Assembly (NCBI GenBank): GCA_027627225.1
Contig: CM051029.1
Coordinates: 75,618,578 to 75,682,577, forward strand
Length of the DNA stretch: 64,000 nt
Origin: Congeria kusceri
Taxonomy: Eukaryota > Mollusca > Bivalvia > Myida > Dreissenidae
Reading direction: 5' to 3'
Under the pieces are notes generated by a model. The model searched no databases and was not told the origin of the DNA. It was given only the letters and a program-made list of their open reading frames with translations. Made by a program: the position numbers and the translations under genes. Numbering within the stretch: position 1 is the first letter of the stretch; every line of letters begins with the position of its first letter. Of the stretch, positions 47,990-61,639 are shown piece by piece.

Positions 47990-48420
47990 GTTGGTGTTGG
48001 GTAGCCAATTTCTTAGTCCAAATTCGATCAAGGTCAAGGTCAAAGCAAGGTTGGGTGATATGGGTGGATTGGGAACGGTCATACGTAAAACCTGTGTAAA
48101 TATCCAAGTGTTGTAGTAAGCGGTGTTGGTGCTAAACGAAACGGTAAAATCTAGTTAACCAAGAAATGGCACTTTTGAATCAGTATAAGTCCAAATTAGT
48201 TCAAGGTCAAGGTCAAAGTAAAGTTGGGTAATATGAGTGGATTGGGGAAGGACATAAGCAACAACTGTGTAAGTATCAAAGTGTTGTAGCAAGCGGTGTT
48301 GGTGCTAGACGAAACGGTAAAATCTAGTTAACCAAGAATCAGCCCATTTGAATTATTCTAAGTGAAATTAGGTCAAGGTTAAGGTCAAAGTAAGGTTGGG
48401 TAATATGGGTGCATTGGGAA
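47990..48420. repeat. Tandem array, ~175 bp unit, three copies
   Basis: Units carry 'aggtcaaggtcaaagtaagg', 'ttgggtaatatgggtggatt', 'gtgttgtagcaagcggtgtt', 'ggtgctagacgaaacggtaa' and 'aatctagttaaccaagaa'. Copies begin near 48025, 48200 and 48372; the last is truncated at the border of the large palindrome. Confidence 0.75.
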
Positions 48421-49769
48421 CGATAAATGCAGTCAGTAAGATTTGAGTGATAATCCAATTATTTCAAATGATACGAGGCAGCAAACTGTTACAGCAGCTT
48501 GGTGCAAATACTCTAGCGTTCAATACATCAGAATTAGGGGAGGTCGAATAAAGAAAGGTTGTTAGTAAAATGTAATCAGCAAGCATACATGTATGTTGCA
48601 ATGTATTTATAATGCTAGCAATATTACTTCTCAAAAGTAACCATCATATAGGTAGTTTTAAATATTTGCTTTTTAATATATTGTAGTAAAGTATAGGGCA
48701 CGTTTATTTTTGGAAAACAATACGTATATGCATTTGGTTTGTTCTAAAGTGTGTTCTATGCTCTATATTGTAGTATATGCATGATCTATAATTGAGCCAC
48801 AATTGCCTATTTGATAGATGTAATTGCATGTTTCAATGCGGTTTTCTTAAATGAGTGAAATAATATGTATCTGAGTAAGTATAAGAGTGCTCTTCTAAAA
48901 AGTCAGTGTAGCTTGCATGCGAAAGGGCGTTTACGTTTTGTTTCAAAATATTATGATGTCTTCGATAGCGTAATATGTATGCATTTATTATATTAAAACG
49001 GATTTCATCGTTTTGTATTTCAAGTATTGCGTTACTTTCGCGTGCCTCATGTTGAAGGCATAACAGGATGCTTTAACCCACATCTAGGGACAAATTAAAT
49101 GTTAAGTATTCATATTAAACATGCACTTAATTTAGTTTGATAATACATGTAAATAACCGTAATCTGACGGCATAATGTTATACTTTAATGCTTAATTTTA
49201 TTTATTCTATGGTATCTCATTATTTAACTGCATCAGACTTAAACTTTTTTTCATATTTTTTATATCAGACCCTGAAACAACATTAATGGAAAGTCAGACC
49301 TGATCAGTTGTTCTCAAACAGTTCCAGGATATCGGACTAATTAGTTATTACATGTCATATTCATCTGTGAAGTTTTATTATTGTTCTTATAGTTGTTATA
49401 GCTATATATTCACTCTAACGGTAGTAATGGTTGTTATTAATAATAGAATAACTTACTGAACATGTGTGTTGCTATGTATTTATGATGCTAGCAATATTAA
49501 ACTAACAATGTTACATGTAGTCATTATTTACTGCTAAAATTGATAACCGTTAACTTTATTAAATATTTTAGTCCACCTACAGGTTAACAAAGATTTAAAC
49601 AATCTGCAAGTGTGTTTTTTAATGCATTTAAGAAGAGTGCAATATAAAATGCGATAAATGCAGCAAGTCAAACTTAAAGACGTTCGCAACAATTTCGTCC
49701 AATTTTTTTCCAACGACAATTTAAAAAAAAAATGTGCATACACATGTGTCAATGCATCCTAAAACTAAA

Positions 49770-50620
49770 GCAGTCTTAAAAAATAGGGTCACCGGCCTTG
49801 TTCCCGAAATATTGGGGTTTACATACGCTACCTGTCTAAGCCCTTTTTTCAGTTTATGTGACTTGCAATGTTCATTTATATAAAGCGTTCATATTCAAAC
49901 AAGGACAGAGATTTTTAAATGCATCTTTGTTTCAATCTTTCGTTTGGCAATATACAAGTGCACTTTAATGATAAAACGCGCTTTATCTATAGTTACCATT
50001 TAAAAATGACCTTTAATGTACACTTTATGAGGTTAATTATGAATTTAATATGCCTTTGAAAACATCAATTAATTATCTTTTGTTCCAAACGACAGATTTT
50101 GTTTAAATTTCCATATACATGTGTCATTGTATACTGTAACTAAAACAGTGTTAAAAAATAGGTGTCACCGGCCTTTGTCCGGAAATATTGGGTTTTGAAT
50201 ACGGTACCTGTCGAAGCAACTTTTTCAGTTTGGATTTTTTTATCAATGTACATGTAGGAGAGGTTTTTTTCAAACAAGGTTATGGTTCTTTCAACTGATA
50301 TGTCTTCACATGTCTTATTTGGCAATATACAAGTGTATTTTGACAATAAAAAAAGCTTTACCTATATTTACTGTTTAAATAATGAATTTGGCTGGACATT
50401 TACATAGGTCAAATGGGTACTAATAATACCTTTACAACGTAATTTATTATGCATCAATATATTTTGTTCCAAACGACAGAATTTCTTATATTTTCGAACA
50501 TACATGCACCAACGTATACTTACATCAAAACATTAATAAAAAGAATGGGTCACCGAACATGTCCGGGAAATATTGGACTTTAAATAGGGTACCTGTGTAG
50601 CCTTATTCGTCTTTCGTGTT
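49770..50620. repeat. Three ~380 bp direct repeats in the left-arm-only segment
   Basis: 'ggtcaccggcc' followed by 'ggaaatattgggtttt' and 'ggtacctgt' recurs near 49790, 50163 and 50550. Each is preceded by 'acatgtgtcaatgcat'-like sequence and followed by 'caatatacaagtg' in the first two. No homologue in the right arm. Confidence 0.7.
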
Positions 50621-51429
50621 TACGTAAACAACGTATCAATTGTCAAAATATAATGAAGATATTTAATGGATCTTTTTTAACTAATATGTTTGGCAATACA
50701 TTGTTTACATGTGGTTTTGATAATTATAAGGCTTTATGAACGTTTAACAATTGACAGGAACTTAATTTTTTACACATATTTATATTTATTGATTGAAATA
50801 AGTATATTGAAACCTATACACAATAAAGAAATAATGAAGCAAAAGGAGAAATTAACCCAATCATTTTCTTTTTGTTGCGAACGTCTTTAAGTGATTATCC
50901 ATTTATCTCAGATGATTCGCATTACCAAACTTTGGCCACAGCATGGTGCCAATACACTAGTGTTCAACAAACGAGAATTGGGGGAAAATCAAATAAAGTA
51001 AGAGTGTTAGTAATAATCAAATTTACAATCATACATGTTAAAATATATTAATGATCATAGCAAAATTATTTTAACAAAACAATCCATTATTTAGCGTTCT
51101 ATATTTGTTCTCCCCAAACACATTTATTTGGCTTGATTTCCAGCATTCGGGTGCTCTCATTGTCTTACTTTCAGTATTATGGCGAGTTGCAAGACTAGGC
51201 ATCATTTGTCAAATTATACAGTTTAATTGATAGTAATTAACCATAAATTCTCCGGAATAAAGATACCGTTATGGTGTCTTTATAGCTCACCTTCTTAAGT
51301 GCGTTTTTCGATTTCTGTCACAGCTACCTTTAGCTTCTACCTCACCTTTTGATACTGCATTGTTGGTAGTGTCACATTTCCATCATTATGTCGAAATGTA
51401 GTGCCTACTGTGTTTGTTTGTTGCTTCTA

Positions 51430-52430
51430 CCTCCCGTTGTATACCCCCACAAAATGGGAGGCATTAGGCATTAGGCGTCGGACCGTACGTACGTACGTAT
51501 GCACGTTTTGGAATTGTATGGATTCAAGTCCTCTTTTACTGCTGGGCGGATTTCGCTAAAACTTTCACAGATGAAGACCCTTAATGTGTGGGTGATCGTG
51601 AGGGATGGAATTTTTGCTGTGACCAATTTAGGTAGAATTGTGGTCCTTTGTCATATTTTCCAACACGAATATATTATCAATTTCTCTTCAACCGCTGGGC
51701 GAATTTAACTCACACGTTCACAGCTGAAGAAATTTAATGTGTAGGTGATCGTAAAAGAAGACATTGAGGCTGCGTCAAATTTTGGCAGGTTTATGGGTAT
51801 TTGTCATTTTATCACTATAGTACTTCTTGAAATTTTGTGGACTAAACTCTTTTTTAAGTGCTGCGCTGATTTTGCTCTAACTTTCAAAGCTAAAGAATCG
51901 TCATGTGTAGGTGATCTGAAAGGAATGAATTTCGATTGCGACCAATTTTGGCAGACGTATGGCCCTTGGCTACTTTTCTACTCTAGGGTTAGTGTTAGAC
52001 TGACGACTCAACTTCTACGTGACAGCTTAAACGATTTTGCTCAATCCTTCACAGCTAAAGGGCTTTAATGTGTAGGTAATCATTAATGAGGGAAATTCGG
52101 CAGCGACCAATTTTGGCAGAATTATGGCCCTTTGCCACTTTTCCATTATGGCATATATACTTCCTGATATTTTGTGGACTCATCTCCTCTTGAAATGCTT
52201 GGCGGATGGCTTTCAAACTGTCACAGCTGAAGGACATTAATGTAAAGGAGATCGTAAAGGAAGCAATTTTGGCTGCGATCAATTTTGGCAGAATTACGGC
52301 TCTTTGTCATTTGTTCTACTATCGAATATATTTGAAAAAAAAATTATTCAGTAAAAAATAAGTCCTTTGTCTGTTTCCAAACACATGTCGTGGGGGCATC
52401 CGTGTCTGTAACACATCTAGTTGATACTGT
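51430..52430 (+). mobile_element. Pearl-like element with (ACGT)n head and five ~165 bp units
   Basis: Head 'gtatacccccacaaaatggg' and 'cgtacgtacgtacgtatgc' (51484-51502). Units then run from about 51530, 51680, 51850, 52020 and 52190, each with 'gcggattttgctnaaactttc', 'acagctgaaga', 'taatgtgtaggtgatcgtaa' and 'aattttggcagaattatggc'. Tail 'cgtgggggcatccgtgtctg'. The 107-codon frame at 51745-52068 is a translation of two units and not a gene. Confidence 0.75.
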
Positions 52431-55400
52431 ATTGTTGAATGTTCCATGTTTTAAGCATTATGGCGATTTGTCGTGCTGACTGTTCGTTTGCAGCTTGTAG
52501 AAATTAAAATTACAAATTAAAATGCATACTTTCAGCGTCTAAAGTGCTTTCTGAGTCGTATATCTGCAATTGTTATATATTATATAACTTTTTTTTTCTT
52601 ACTTGCCTGTTTTTATGGGCAATTTAATATTTCAAGGCGGTTTACCCATATGAGTGATATATTTGTAACTAAACGTGCGCATATTTGTAAACAATCAGTG
52701 TTGTTTACATGCGTAATGGCGTTTTCCGTTTGATCAAATATATGACATCTTCTGAAGCATAAAAAGTTATTATTTTATTTAATTATAAGCGTGTCAAATC
52801 TGGTTGTATTTCATGCATTAAGTTACATTTGTCTATTTCTTTCGATAGTTTGTTGAAATGCTTGCGCATGCATCTAAGGAAAATATTAATGTTAATTTTT
52901 TTTTTTTGATCTTCACAAATAATTGTAATTTCATATGCTAATTGTTTTAGATTACGTATAGCTGACATAATAATATTCCGCATTATGTATGCTGATTACT
53001 GATTAATCGATTGTCTGATTTTATCTTATTTCTCTCCATCATGTTTTTTAATTTTAGACTTTTTATGCATACTATCGATTCGATTTCTGTCTTTATCAGC
53101 TTATGCATACTCATGGCGAATGTCCTGTATAGATATTTTGGCAGTTCCACAGGTTTGTTTATGGATTTCATTTCATAAGTGCAATAATTGCATTGGTCGT
53201 ATATTATAACGCAATAGGATACCTCCCGCATGTTGTGGGGATTAAATCCCTATTGTCTGAATACATAATATCTGATGAAGCAAATATTATATGCGATTTG
53301 GTCTGTAAGAACTGTATGCTTACAACTTTAATTTAAATAGTTACTACGTAGACTGTTATATGTGTTTATTTAAATAAAAAATGACAATTTACATTGACTT
53401 AACATGTGAATTAAAATAAGTGCATAAGGGAAAGAAAGGACAATTTTTGTTATATTTGTAATACGTTCCCGAAATGCGTCTACGTTCTACATTTGTTCTC
53501 AACAGATGCATTTCATTTTGCGAGATGCCTGACCACAATCCGTTTGACTACAATCAAGTTAATAATGAATTGTTTGATCATTCGTTAAATAATCCTATTA
53601 CGAATACCATTACATTGTTTTGATAATTACTTTATTAAGTTCGTTGCTCGATTTCAGTCATTTCCACCATTGAGTTTCTATCATTAGCTACCATTATTTT
53701 CTTTATGACCACTTATTGCGTGTTTCGTATACATTGATATGAGGCTCGTACATTATAATAAAATTAATTGCGTTACTTTTTGATATCATACTATTGGGTT
53801 GGCCACACTTCAAGCATTATTTTTAGTCTACTTCTGATTGTGTTCGCTTGCTGACTGTCGGAATTAAATTTACTTGTTTAATTGCGTCATTTTTTATTTT
53901 GGTGTCTACAGTGCGTTCTAAGCCATTTGTACTAGTTTATGCTTGATCTATACATTATAGAACCATTTAAAGTATTTACATTTTGTTTGAATATGCAATA
54001 CTTTCAAAATCGTAAACTTAAGGCATGTATCATAATTAAAACGGACTCCATCGTACAGAATCCATTGTATTTAAAGTATTACGATACTTCATTGTGCCTC
54101 TTTTCGTTAGGATATCAATATGCTTTTACACACAACTGGAGACAACTTAGATGTTAATTAGACATATAATCAAATGAAAATAATGCTTTTGGATAGTAAT
54201 TGAGGAATAACCGTAAACTGACTGCATACTTTTCTCTTTAATGGTGTCATTTGTTTTTCATTTATTCTATGGTATCTTATTATTTGACTGCGCCACCCTA
54301 AAACTTCTTCCATATGTTGTATAACAGACTCTAAAACAACATTAATGGAAAATGATATGGGATCAGTTGTACTTAAGCAGCTGCAAGATATCTTACTAAC
54401 TGTTAGCATCGACATACCATAATTACCTGTGTATTGAATTATCTGCGGATTATATGGATGACACTTACCCAGGGTTTATTTATCAATGCTTTAAAATTGT
54501 TCTTTCAGTTGTAATACATGTTTATATTCTGTAATGGTTGTTATGGTTGTTAGTAACAAATCGAATGAACGAGCATGTACATGTATGTTACTATGTATTT
54601 ATGATGCTAGCTATATTATAGTAACAATAGTAGTCGTTAGTTATTGTTAAAATTGTATACATCTCTCTTCATAAAATCCACAAATAAAGGTGTACTTTAC
54701 TGTATCTACTTTAGCGTTTACGCTGAACATTGGCGCCGGTACTACCGAGTACTTAACAATTGGTAACGGACTAGGACGGGTATTTTTAAGTAAATGTGTA
54801 TATTTGAAGTAACTAACCTAGCAAAGCGAGCGAAAGAACAGCATATTTAGCCAGTTTTGACCGAGTGATATATGCCCATATATGTATGGCCCATATATGT
54901 AAAGAAGTTACAAGAAAAAAATAAGATAATCGATTGAGTCAGCAAACACCAAGCGAAATGTTATTCTCTCATCCAAACGTTATCCATAATTATTAGCATA
55001 TGGAATTAAAATTATTTGTTGATATAACAAAATAACATTTGTATTTGCCCCACACACTTGCACAAGAATCTCATCATACTACCGGAATAAATAACATCAT
55101 GTAACTTAATGCTTCAAATACAACCAGATTTGATACATTTAGAATCTAATAAAGAAATATTGTTTATGCTTCAGAAGATATCATATATTCAATCAAACAG
55201 AAAACACCATTACGTATGTAAACAACACAGACTGTTTACCAATATGTGTAAGGAAAGGGTCTCTTTTAGTTACACGTATTTTACTCAGTTTGGTAAACGC
55301 CTTAAAATATGAAATTGCCTCTATATAGCAGACAATTGACATTTACATGTAAACTAGTTCTATAACATATAGAACAGGTACATATATAAGACATAGAACA

Positions 55401-55971
55401 CACTATAGACATTACAATTATGCATTTTAATTAGTAATTTTAATTTCTACAGGCTGCTAAAGAACACATTCAGCACAACACATCGACATAATGCTGGAAA
55501 TATGGCACACTCAAAAATAAAGTATCAAACAAGGAAGGTAGAAGCAGCAAACAATCACAGCCAGAACTAAACTTTGACATAATGCTGAAAATATTGCACT
55601 ACCAACAATCACAGAAATCAAACAACGCACTTAATAAAGTATGCTATCAATACATTATCATACTACGTATAATTATGTTAATTACTACCAATTAAAGTGT
55701 ATTAGTTGACAAAATATGCCTTGTACTGACATTCGCCATAATACTGTAAAAAAGACAAAGAGAGCACCCGAATGCTGGAAACTAGACTCAATAAATGTGT
55801 TGGAGAGAGCAAATATAGAACGCTAAATGAGGATTATTTGTGTTAAATTAATATTACTAACATCATAAATACCTTGTAACATACAAACTTGTAAGTAAGT
55901 AAGTAAGTAAATATTAATTAGCGTGACATATGCATTTGACAAAGTTTGATATACATTTTATGACATTATGG

Positions 55972-58900
55972 CGAATTTCAGTACAAGGCATATTTTGTCA
56001 ACTAATACAGTTTGATTGGTAGTAATTAACAAAAGTATACGTTGTATGAAAATGTATTGATGGCATACTATAGTAAGTGCGTTGTTCGATTTCTGTGATT
56101 GTTGGTAGTGCAATATTTCCAGTAGTATGTCAAAGGGTAGTGCTCACTGTGATTGTTTGCTGCTTCTACCGTCCTTTTTTGATACTGTATTTTTGAGTGT
56201 GCCATATTTCCAGCATTATGTCGATATGTCCTGCTGAATGTGTTCTTTAGCAGCTTGTAGAAATTAAAATTACTAATTAAAATGCATAATTGTAGTGTCT
56301 ATAGTGTGTTCTATGTCTTATATCTGTACCTGTTCTATATGTTATAGAACTAGTCTACATGTAAATCTCAATTGCCTGCTTTATAGAGGCAATTTCATAT
56401 TTAAAGGCGTTTACCAAACTGAGTAAAACATGTGTAACTAAAAGAGACTCTTTTCTTACGCATATTGGTAAACAGTCTGTGTTGTTTACATACGAAATGG
56501 CGTTTTCTGTTTGATTGAATATATGATATCTTCTTTATTAGATTCTCAACGAATCAAATCTGGTTGTATTTGAAGCATTAAGTTACATGAGCTTATTTAT
56601 GTCGGTAGTATGGTGAGATCCTTGCGCAAGCGTGTGGGGCAAATACAAATGTTATTTTGTTATATTAACAAATATGTTTAATTCCATATGCTAATAATTG
56701 TGGATAACGTTTGGATGAGAGAATAACATTTCGCTTGGTGTTTGCTGACTCAATCGATTATCTTATTTTTTTCTTGTAACTTCTTTACATATATGGGCCA
56801 TACATATATGGGCATATATCACTCGGTCAAAACTGGCTAAATATACTGTTCTTTCGCTCGCTTTGCTAGCTTAGTTACTTCAAATATACACATTTACTTA
56901 AAAATACCCGTCCTAGTCCGTACCAATTGTTAAGTACTCGGCAGTACCGGCGCCAATGTTCAGCGAAAACGCTAAAGTAGAGACAGTGGGTATATACACC
57001 TTTATTTGTGGATTATATGAAGATACATGTTTACAATATTAATAATAACTAACGACTACTATTGTTACTATAATATAGCTAGCATCATACATACATAGTA
57101 ACATACATGTGCATGCCTCTTGTTCATTCGATTTATTTCAAACAACCATTACAACCATTACAGAAAACATACATTTATTACAACTGAAATAACAATTTTA
57201 AAGCTTTAAAATATAAACCCTGGATAAGTGTCATCCATATAATCCATACCTAATTCGATACACAGGTAATTATGGTATGTCGAAGCTAACAATTAGAAAT
57301 ATATCTTGCAGCTGTTTCAGTACAACTGATCCCATATCATGTTCCATTAATGTTGTTTTAGAGGTTGTTATACAACATATGGAAGAAGATTTTAGGGCGG
57401 CGCATTCAAATAATAAGATACCATAGAATAAATGAAAAACAAATGACACCATTACAGTAGAAAAGTATGCAGACAGCGTACGGTTATCCTCAATTACTAG
57501 CAAAAGGCATTACTTTCATTTGATAATATGACTTATAAACATCAAAGTTGTCTCCAGTTGTGTGTAAAAGCATATTGCTATCCTACCGAAAAGAGGCACA
57601 AGAAAGTATCGTTATACTTGAAATACAATGGATTCTGTACGATGGAATACGTTTTAAATATGATAAATGCCTTAAGTCTACGATTTTGAAGGTATCGCAT
57701 ATTTAAATAAAATGTAAATATTTAAAATGGTTCTATAAAGTATAGATCAAGCATAAACTAGTACATAGGGCTTAGAAGGCACTGTAGACACCAAAATAAT
57801 GCATTTCAACAAGTAAATTTAATTGCGACAGTCAGCAAGCGAACACAATCAGAAGTAGACTAAAAATAATTACTGAAGTGTAGCCAACCCAATAGTATGA
57901 TATCAAAAAGTAACGTAATTAATTGAATTATCATGTACGAGTCTCATAACAATGTATACGAAACTCGCAATAAGTGGTCAAAAAGAAGATAACGGTAGCT
58001 GATGATAGAAACTCAATGGTGGAAATGACTGAAATCGAGCAACGCACTTAATAAAGTAATTAAAAAGACAATGTAATGGTATTCGTAATAGGATTATTTA
58101 ACGAGTGATCAAACAATTGATTATTAACTTGATTGAAGTCAAACGGATTGTGGTCCGGCATCTCGCAAATGAAATGCATTTGTTGAGAACAAATGTAGAA
58201 CGTCGAAGCATTTTGGGAACGTATTACACATATTACAAAAATTGTCCTTTCTTTTCCTTAATCACTTATTTTAATTAGCACGGTAAGTTAATGTAGATTG
58301 TCCTTTTTGATTTAAATAATCACATATAACAGCCTACGTAGTAACTATTTAAATTAAAGGTGTAAGCATATTTTTCTTATAGACCAAATCGCATATAATA
58401 TATGCTTCATAAGATAGTATGTATTCAGAATATAGGGATTTAATGCCCACAAAATGCTGGAGATATCCTATTGCGTTATAATATACGGCCAATGAAATAA
58501 TTGCATTTATGACATCAAATACATTTACAAACCTGTGGAATTGCTAAGATATCCCTATGCAGAAATTCGCCATAAGTATGCATAAGCTGATTAAGACAGA
58601 AGTCGAATCGATAGTATGCATAATTAAACTTAAAATTGAAAAACATGATGGAGAGAAATAAGATAATGAAGAAAATCGATTAATCCGTAATCAGCATACA
58701 CAATGCAGAATATTATTCTGTCAGCTAGACGTAATCTAAAAAAATTTGCATATGAAATTACAATTATTTGTGAAGGTCAAAGAAATTAACATTGATATTT
58801 GCCTAAGATGCATGAGAAGCATTTCAACATACTATCGAAACAAATAAACGCATGTAACTTAATGCTTGAAATACAACCAGATTTCACACGTTTTTAAATT

Positions 58901-61488
58901 AATAAAAAAAATAACTTTTTATGTTTCAGAAGATGTCATATATTTAATCAAATAGAAAACGCCATTACGCATGTAAACAACACTGCTTGTTTACAAGTAT
59001 GCGCTCGTGTAGTTGCAAATATATCACTCATATTGGTAAACCGCCTTGAAATATTAAATTGCCCATAAAAACAGGCAAGTAAGAACAAAAATTGTTCTAT
59101 AATATATAACAATTATATACATGTATGACAAAGAACGCACTGTAGACGCTGAAAATATTTATTTTAATTTGTAATTTCAATTTCTACAAGGTGCAAACGA
59201 ACAGTCAGCACGACAAATCAAAATAGTGCTAAAAATATTGCACACTCAACAATACAGTGTCAACTAGATGTGTCACAGACACGGACGCCCCAACGAGATG
59301 TGTTTGGAAACAGACATAGACGTGTCGCCAGCACTAATTTTTGCCGCAACAATTTAATTTCAAATATATTCCATAGTAGAACAAATGACAGAGCCGTAAT
59401 TCTGCCAAAATTGATCGCAGCCAAAATTCCTTCCTTTACGATCACCTAAACATTAACGTCCTTTAGCGTTGATAGTTTGATAGCCATCCGCCAAGCATTT
59501 CAAGAGATGAGTCCACAAAATATCGGGAAGTATATATGCCATAATGGAAAAGTGGCAAATTGCCATAATTCTGCCAAAATTGGTCGCCGCCGAAATTCCC
59601 AAATTAGTGATTACCTGCACATTAAAATCGTTTAAGCTGTTAAAGAGTCGTCAGTCTAACACTAACCATACAGTAGAAAAGTAGCCAAGGGCCATAAGTC
59701 TGCCGAAATTGGTCGCAATCGAAATTCATTCCTTTCAGATCACCTACACATGACGGTTCTTTAGCTTTGAAAGTTTGAGCAAAATCAGCGCAGCACTTAA
59801 AAAAGAGTTTAGTCCACAAAATTTCAAGAAGTTCCATAGTGATAAAAATACCCATAAACCTGCCAAAATTCGTCGCACCCTCAATGTCTTCTTTTACGAT
59901 CACCTACACATTAAGTTTCTTCAGCTGTAAACGTATGAGTTAAATTCGCCCAGCGGTTGAAGAGGAATTGATAATTATATATTCGTGTTGGAAAATATTC
60001 AAAGGACCACAATTCTAACTAAATTGGTGACAGCAAAAATTCCATCCCTCACGATCACCCACATATTAAGGATCTTCAGCTGTGAAAGTTTTAGCGAAAT
60101 CCGCCCAGCAGTAAAAGAGGTGTTGAATCCATTAAATTTTCATGACGTGCATACGTACGTACGTACGGACCGATGGACCGCCAAGATCAATGCCTAATGC
60201 CTTGCACATTTTTTAAATCTTTGTTGGCCTGTAGGTGGACTAAAATATGTAATAAAGTTAACGGTCATCAATTTTAGCAGTAAATAATGACAACATGTAA
60301 CATTGTTAGTTTAATAATGCTAGCATCATAAATACATAGCAACTTACATGTTTTATATCTTATTATATTATTTATAACAACCATTACTACCGTTAAAGTA
60401 AATATATAGTTATTACAACTATACGAACAAAGATAAAACTTTACAGATGAATATGGCATGTAATAACTAATAATTAGTCAGATATCCTGCAGTGTTTTAG
60501 AACAACTGACCCTGTCTCATTTTCCATTAATGTTGTTTCAGAGTCTGATGTAAAAAGTATGGAAAAAAGTTTAAGTCTGATGCAGTAAAATAATAAGATA
60601 CCATAGAATAAATAAAAATAAACATTACAGTAGAATATTATGCCGTCGCATTACGGTTATTCACATTTACTATCAAAAATGAATTTAGTTCATTTTTAAT
60701 ATGAATACTTAACATTTAATATGTCCCCAGATGTGGATTAAAGCATCCCGCTATGCCTTCGAAATGAGGCACAAGAAAGTAACGCAATACTTGAAATACA
60801 ACACGATGAAATCCGTTTTAATATAATAAATGCATACAGATAACGCTATTGAAGACATCATAATATATTGAAACAAAACGTAAACGCCCTTTCAAATGAA
60901 AGCTACACTGATTTTTTAGAAGAGCACTCTTATAATTACACAAATACATATTATTTAAATCTTTTAAGAAAACCGCATTGAAACATGCAATTACATCTAT
61001 CAAATTGGCAATTGTGGCTCAAATATAGATCATGCATATACTACCATATAGAGCATAGAACACACTTTAGACACCACACTGATGCATCATAATAAACAAC
61101 ATTAATTTCGACAGCCAGCCAGCGAACATAATTAGGACAAAACTTAGACACTTATCATTCACTTGAAACAAACCAAATGCATATACATATTGTGTTTAAA
61201 ACATAAACGTGCCCTATATTTTACTACAATATTAAAAAGCGAAACACTATTTAAAACTACCTATATGATGGTTACTTTTGAGAAGTAATATTGTTAGCAT
61301 TATAAATACATTGCAACATACATGTATGCTTGCTAATTATTACTAACAACCTTTCTATATTCGACCTCCCCCAATTCTGATGTTTTGAACGCTGGAGTAT
61401 TTGCACCAATCTGCTGTCACAGTTTGCTGTCTCGTATCATTTGAGATAATTGGATCATAAATCAAATCAGATTGACTGCATTTATTAG
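55972..61488 (-). repeat. Right arm of the giant imperfect palindrome
   Basis: Inverted copy of 48421-55735 lacking the 49605-51480 piece. The ~240 bp between the arms (55736-55971) holds an AAGT run ((aagt)5 at about 55891-55909) and a sequence that recurs in the left arm at 51060-51170 in the opposite sense. Divergence between arms is moderate with many small indels, so this is an old inverted repeat, not a recent assembly fold-back. Confidence 0.8.
59265..60205 (-). mobile_element. Inverted copy of the pearl-like element
   Basis: 'cagacacggacgccccaacg' (tail) at 59277 and 'acgtacgtacgtacggacc' (head) at 60152, with five units between. In this arm its head abuts, at about 60205, the sequence that in the left arm lies 1.9 kb away (49600), so one arm has been rearranged exactly at the element edge. 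Confidence 0.75.
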
Positions 61489-61639
61489 GTTTTATATTGC
61501 ACTCCTGTTAAATGTATTGTCAATAAAAAAACGTCCATAATGTTTAAATATTTGTTTACCAGTAGGCAGACTAAAACGTATGATAATGATCAAGGACAAC
61601 TGTTTTAACAATACATAACAACTAATATAGTCAGAATAG

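Larger units (their letters stand above)
48421..55735 (+). repeat. Left arm of a giant imperfect palindrome
   Basis: Read forward, it matches the reverse complement of 55972-61488. Anchor pairs: 48425 with 61485; 48800-48840 with 60970-61010; 49440-49600 with 60220-60360; 51483-51500 with 60145-60165; 52795 with 58880; 53560 with 58110; 54720-55010 with 56690-56985; 55733 with 55972. A 1.85 kb piece (49605-51480) is present only in this arm. No frame encodes a recognised domain. Confidence 0.8.

Noticed and set aside
51745..52068. 107-codon plus-strand frame and its mirror at 59640-59903
   Set aside because: Both are repeat-unit translations inside the pearl-like element copies of the palindrome arms.
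28160..52430. CRISPR array interpretation of the regular repeats
   Set aside because: Units are 120-190 bp head-to-tail without unique spacers, in intron-containing eukaryotic DNA, with no cas-like genes.
48421..61488. Palindrome as an assembly fold-back artefact
   Set aside because: The arms differ by many substitutions and indels and by a 1.85 kb segment, which a fold-back would not show.
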